A DNA stretch of 11,821 nt from Actinomortierella ambigua. Its lineage: Eukaryota > Mortierellomycota > Mortierellomycetes > Mortierellales > Mortierellaceae. The position numbers and the translations under genes were made by a program. Under the pieces are notes generated by a model that saw only the letters and a list, made by a program, of their open reading frames with translations, ran no database searches and was not told the DNA's origin. The DNA lies in the NCBI GenBank assembly GCA_016098155.1, contig JAAAJB010000815.1:1-11821 (forward strand), written 5' to 3'. Of this stretch, positions 8,759-11,821 are shown in pieces. Positions within the stretch are counted from its first letter, which is position 1, and every line of letters starts with the position of its first letter.

Positions 8759-9789
8759 ATGAGCCGTATTTTTCTTAGCGACCTGTACCCTCAGAACGAC
8801 ACAGTGTACCCATAGCAGAAGCAGCACTCACCCAGTCCACACCATGAAGGCCTTGACGACGACCCCGCGTTGTCACACCATGCATATGCCCATATCGAAG
8901 GTGACACCAGTCATCCGGCAGGTGTTGGGGCGGAGTATGAAGAACGGTCAGGTGGGGTGGAAGGACCGCGACCTATATATGCAGAAGCTTCGCAACATTG
9001 AGGCACTCATGGACACATCCGAAGATGGTGCAGAAGAGGATGCGAGTCCTCTGACTGCTATCATTACCTCTGAGCTACCTCTGAGCAGTGGCGAGTCAAG
9101 ACCAGCACTAAAGGCGGGATACTCTCGTCCAGGTCAGTGCCCGAGGAGTGGCCATCAGTCGAATTCTCTTCGTCCTTGTTAAAATGGTACTTGAGTGTGT
9201 CATTCAACATTTGAATCAGGACTTGCAGCAGAAGCCTCTGCTGTGAGCGCGTCAACAGAAAGCGCCGCCCCAGATACGGGGCAATTGAAAAGGACAGTGT
9301 ACGCCCCTCCTCCTCAATACTCGAGCGATAAGAAACGGCAGTGCTGCGTATAATTAGACATGGGCCACCCTAAATCCGTCAGCTACAGAGCTATTTTCAA
9401 CGAATTGGTGAGAGCATGAGTGTCAGCGTGATCAGTTCAAGCTATTCGGCCAAATGAAGCGAGCTTTAGATAGCCTGCTTGACTACGGTGTTGACGGGCC
9501 CGAAATCGGCATTCTTTTTTAAAGGCATCAAGTGGAAATCTGGACTATGATATTGACCTATGAGGCCCTCAGCTATGCCAACACACCCTCGGATCTTTTG
9601 ATCTTATCCTGTCACGCCACGACTTTTGAGCCTTGGTAGTACTTACGCCTCCGCTTTTTTTTGTTGGCAGCGAAAGCTGCAGTCGAACATACTCTGGCAC
9701 GCTTGCACGACGTACCGAACTCACTTTTTTTTCGAAGAAGGATTGGAGACGCGGAACCTACCGCTTTGAATTCATGTGCTGACGTTTAG
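8759..9789 (+). pseudogene. Eroded multi-exon gene, unknown family
   Basis: A trail of coding sequence with several lesions. It starts ATG at 8759 (MSRIFLSDLYPQNDTVYP), meets an in-frame TAG at 8813-8815, and continues with HHEGLDDDPALSHHAYAHIE. It then changes frame to WKDRDLYMQKLRNIEALMD and crosses a good intron at 9133-9219 (CAG/GTCAGT donor, ATCAG acceptor, 87 nt), which joins in phase to GLAAEASAVSASTESAAPDT. After a TAA at 9351-9353 the same frame gives MGHPKSVSYRAIFNEL. A further frame change near 9408-9412 leads to QFKLFGQMKRALDSLLDYGV, a TAA at 9520-9522 next to a run of six T, then VEIWTMILTYEALSYANTP, a TAG at 9637-9639, and AAVEHTLARLHDVPNSLFF to a stop at 9787-9789. Some breaks could be undetected introns, but the number points to a pseudogene. 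I do not recognise the family. Confidence 0.5.
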
Positions 9790-9914
9790 TGCACAAATGG
9801 AAACATAAATAGATGTCGTGAGATAGGAACAAAATAGGTTGCTTGAACACAACCACACCACGCACATTAAACAATAGGAAGGAAAGCCTCTACTGAATGA
9901 TGATATATCGATGG

Positions 9915-9934
9915 AAAAAAAAAAAAAAAAAAAA
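9915..9934 (+). repeat. A20 homopolymer
   Basis: Twenty consecutive A between the relic gene and the Fanzor reading frame. The upstream relic still has an intron, so it is not a simple processed copy with a poly(A) tail. The tract may be a slippage product or mark an insertion edge. It is also a place where read length errors are likely. Confidence 0.9.
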
Positions 9935-10013
9935 GAGACAGAGGACCTAACAGCGTTTACCGTTGCTGAACTTAGATCTGGACGATACACAGGACACGGG
10001 TCAGGACACAGAG

Positions 10014-11288
10014 ATGATGGACGTGGGCAAGGACATTGAGATGATGGACACCGACGACCCATCTCTATTCGGCGATCAAGCTTCAAAGGAAGAGATCATT
10101 CCACTTCCAAAGGCGACTTGGTCGACGGCAAAGTATTTGCAAGGAGTGTCCTACACCAACGAGCCGATGGCGATCAGGACGAGACAACAGCAACGCAGAT
10201 GGAAGAGATGGAAGAAAAGGAAGAAAGATGAGAAGGGCAAAGGCCGAAAAACCGAGGGTAGCAGCAGCTCGACTTGGACCGACGATGATGACGATGGCCA
10301 AGCGGCAAGAGAAGCGATGAAGCAGATCAGCATGGCTGAGCATTCGTTGAAAAAGGCGGTGACGATGGAGGAGGTCAACAAGTGTGCAGAGGCGAGAAGG
10401 CAAGCCCATGGGCCCATACGGAAGGTTGAGAACCACCCTCGGCTGGTGCATATGCGGAGGACGCAAGAGCTCAGGAAACGGCGAGCAAAGGCAAGTGTGG
10501 CAGCGGGGCTGAAGAGGCGGATGGACGAGTACTCCGTCGCGAGGAGTATCGATCCATCGACGGCAAGAACCGTAGACGCAGCCACGGGTTATTGCAGTGC
10601 CTGCCAAGTTCACCACCCTCCGCGCCTACTTCTCCACAAGGATGCCAGCACAGGGTCGCAGTGCTCGCGCGTGGAGTACGACACCATGTGTCCCAAGGCA
10701 AAGCCGGCAGTCGTGTCGGTCTTTGCCTACGGTTCTGCCGGCCATGGGGTAGGATCCAAGATTCGCGGGCATGTGAGGTGGGGAGGCCACTGGATGCGGT
10801 GGCATCTTTTACGGTTGGGCACAGCAGTCGCACTCACTGATGAGTACTGCACGTCGAAGACCTGTGTCCATTGTTTCGGTAGAATGGAGCCTGCGCTCTC
10901 ACGACAGCTGAAGGGGACGGAGATCAAGACGAGGAAGGTCCACGGGAGCATGTGCTGCAAGAACCCCGATTGTCTCTCCGTGAAGGGAGGGTATGCCAGC
11001 CGGCCGCGGGACACCAATGCAGCGGTCGGTATTCTCTTGTCGGCAGTGTCAATCATGAAGAGGGAGGACGACGGTCGTGCTCGATGGCCCATCCTCCCGT
11101 ACAGTCGCTACAGGCGTCCAACGCAGGTGCCGGCTACTATTAACACCGGTGCATCAAGCCCGTACGATGACAACAAAACCAGTGGTTACGAACAACGCCT
11201 TGCATCAGCGGGGCCTGCCATCGCAGCCCCAGTCGGAGGCTTGCCGCTAGGATTGGAAACTAGTAAGTGCATATTTTGTTGCTATTGA
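10014..11288 (+). CDS. Fanzor-type RuvC nuclease, C-terminal half (5' truncated)
   Basis: The frame is open from 9951; the first ATG is at 10014, giving 424 residues. The C-terminal half has the Fanzor/TnpB layout: a basic helical region, VFAYGSAGHGVGSKIRGH (236-253), DEYCTSKTCVHC with the glutamate at 277 and cysteines at 279, 284 and 287, a second cysteine group CCKNPDC (314-320), and RDTNAA with the RuvC-III aspartate at 333. Fanzors are eukaryotic relatives of TnpB, RNA-guided DNA nucleases carried on transposons; many use a glutamate shifted next to the zinc finger, as here. WSTAKYLQGVSYT (36-48) resembles the segment that follows RuvC-I. I find no convincing RuvC-I aspartate or recognition lobe, while full proteins are usually far longer, so this copy is probably truncated or its 5' exons are missing. 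A good intron at 11263-11347 (GTAAGT donor, CTAAC branch, CTCAG acceptor) would move the stop to 11353-11355. Confidence 0.75.
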   Translation: MMDVGKDIEMMDTDDPSLFGDQASKEEIIPLPKATWSTAKYLQGVSYTNEPMAIRTRQQQRRWKRWKKRKKDEKGKGRKTEGSSSSTWTDDDDDGQAAREAMKQISMAEHSLKKAVTMEEVNKCAEARRQAHGPIRKVENHPRLVHMRRTQELRKRRAKASVAAGLKRRMDEYSVARSIDPSTARTVDAATGYCSACQVHHPPRLLLHKDASTGSQCSRVEYDTMCPKAKPAVVSVFAYGSAGHGVGSKIRGHVRWGGHWMRWHLLRLGTAVALTDEYCTSKTCVHCFGRMEPALSRQLKGTEIKTRKVHGSMCCKNPDCLSVKGGYASRPRDTNAAVGILLSAVSIMKREDDGRARWPILPYSRYRRPTQVPATINTGASSPYDDNKTSGYEQRLASAGPAIAAPVGGLPLGLETSKCIFCCY

Positions 11289-11347
11289 AGTGCGAAAGCG
11301 ATTAATATTTGTCTAAGCTGCAAGCTAACACACTCCCTTCGTCTCAG
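11263..11347 (+). other. Candidate 3' intron of the Fanzor gene
   Basis: An 85-nt segment with a perfect GTAAGT donor, a CTAAC branch-point match at 11324-11328 and a CTCAG acceptor. If used, the protein ends LGLETTC instead of reading into the intron and ending SKCIFCCY. Its length matches other introns in the window. Confidence 0.6.
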
Positions 11348-11362
11348 CCTGCTAGTTTACGT

Positions 11363-11451
11363 GTTGCCCTGAATTCTCCTATTCGTTGCCAGAAAGATAC
11401 TTGTCCGTTGCCAACCCCGCAAACTTATTTGTTGCCATTGACATGGTTGCC
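11363..11451 (+). repeat. Five GTTGCC direct repeats at near-regular spacing
   Basis: GTTGCC occurs at 11363, 11385, 11407, 11431 and 11446, all in the same orientation, with start-to-start distances of 22, 22, 24 and 15. The first four are preceded by a T-rich, pyrimidine-leaning stretch. GTTGCC equals the half-site of RFX-family factors (X-box GTTGCCATGGCAAC). The array lies 3' of the Fanzor stop and about 125-210 nt upstream of the next possible start codon, so it could be an upstream activating element for that gene. It could instead belong to the Fanzor element's end or to the non-coding RNA expected there. Confidence 0.6.
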
Positions 11452-11507
11452 CCGTAGAGACCCTAGTCGATACCATACTATAGCTGTAATAAAGCCTTCA
11501 TCCATCT

Positions 11508-11532
11508 TGCCCTCTCTCTTTCTCTCTTTCCC
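11508..11532 (+). promoter_or_regulatory. CT-rich tract upstream of the last gene
   Basis: A run of CTCTCTCTTT-type sequence about 45-65 nt before the ATG at 11575. Such pyrimidine blocks often mark transcription start regions in fungal promoters. A TATAG lies further upstream near 11480. Confidence 0.45.
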
Positions 11533-11574
11533 ACATATCCACACATACACCCCATCTATCATCAGCCCAGCAGT

Positions 11575-11821
11575 ATGACCACCATCGATCTCACACGCGA
11601 CAATCCCCATTAATCATTCATGTCCATGATAATTTTCTAGGCCAAGTCCGTTAAAGCCCAGTCCCCAGAACCCCCTCTGGATTCCGACACTGCAGACACT
11701 GCACTGCACGAGAACGCTGCGGAAGAGGGCACAGCTTCGTCCTTCAACGAAGATACTGGTGTTCAAATCGCGGCGCAAGCAGGAAGGAGGGCAACATTTA
11801 GTGGAGAAGGTCATGGGCAAC
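11575..11821 (+). CDS. 5' end of an unknown gene or relic, runs off the window
   Basis: From 11641 to the end one frame is fully open for 60 codons (starts AKSVKAQSPEPPLDSD, later GVQIAAQAGRRATFSG), hydrophilic and acidic, with coding-like third positions. The same frame upstream holds ATG at 11575 reading MTTIDLTRDNPH, but TAA at 11611-11613 and TAG at 11638-11640 intervene. One explanation is an intron 11573-11640 (GTATGA donor, TTTTCTAG acceptor), which would remove this ATG and need another start. The other is a decayed gene with two nonsense codons. No donor lies between the ATG and the first stop. No family recognised. Confidence 0.4.

Noticed and set aside
8430..8762. Plus-strand frame of 110 codons
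   Set aside because: Its second half is translated CT-rich sequence (Ser, Pro, Leu runs) and it spans likely leader or intron signals.
10551..10592. IDPSTARTVDAATGY (residues 179-193) as the RuvC-I motif
   Set aside because: It contains IDP, but lacks the following glycine and lies after the basic helical region that normally follows RuvC-I. The distance to Glu277 would suit TnpB, so it is not fully excluded.
10083..11092. Minus-strand frames opposite the Fanzor region
   Set aside because: They are antisense to a frame with clear RuvC and zinc-finger motifs and show no domains of their own.

Overview
The window looks like nuclear DNA of an early-diverging filamentous fungus. The best guess is Mucoromycota, and a Mortierella-like genome would fit; this is inferred from gene content, not proven. 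The clues are short GT-AG introns of about 60-120 nt, pyrimidine-rich stretches before start codons, a eukaryotic tRNA gene with no encoded CCA, a very large kinase-Sel1 repeat protein, a secreted NlpC/P60 peptidase and a Fanzor-type nuclease. Bacterial-style reading frames mislead here: several genes are spliced, and their first or last exons are tiny.

Left part (1-930): the last three exons of a plus-strand gene that enters from outside the window (1-319), then a weak, interrupted plus-strand coding trace (about 398-822). Centre-left (931-4692, minus): one dominant gene encoding a TKL-like protein kinase fused to about 24 Sel1 repeats, with a proposed first exon consisting only of the ATG. 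Next (5270-5839, minus): a clean two-exon gene for a 149-residue secreted NlpC/P60 cysteine peptidase with a Cys-His-Glu set and a TATAAAAGG box.

Middle (5940-8750): mostly gene-poor. It holds a possible decayed spliced gene on the minus strand (about 6974-7550), a tRNA-Thr(AGT) with an unusual T-loop (7668-7739), and a block open in several frames whose strand I cannot settle (7905-8219).

Right part (8759-11821, plus): an eroded multi-exon gene (8759-9789), a 20-nt A run, then a reading frame carrying the C-terminal half of a Fanzor (eukaryotic TnpB relative, RNA-guided RuvC nuclease). It keeps the Glu, Cys cluster and final Asp, but no RuvC-I segment or N-terminal half is visible. After it come five GTTGCC motifs spaced 22, 22, 24 and 15 nt, a CT-rich promoter-like stretch, and the start of another gene or relic that runs off the end.

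The intact genes (kinase, peptidase, tRNA) do not form a pathway. The peptidase would act outside the cell on peptidoglycan peptides and the kinase inside it. The rest is accessory DNA with a mobile-element-associated nuclease and several gene relics. The most notable items are the Fanzor fragment, the GTTGCC array, the T-loop swap, and the bacterial-type peptidase with a fungal intron.
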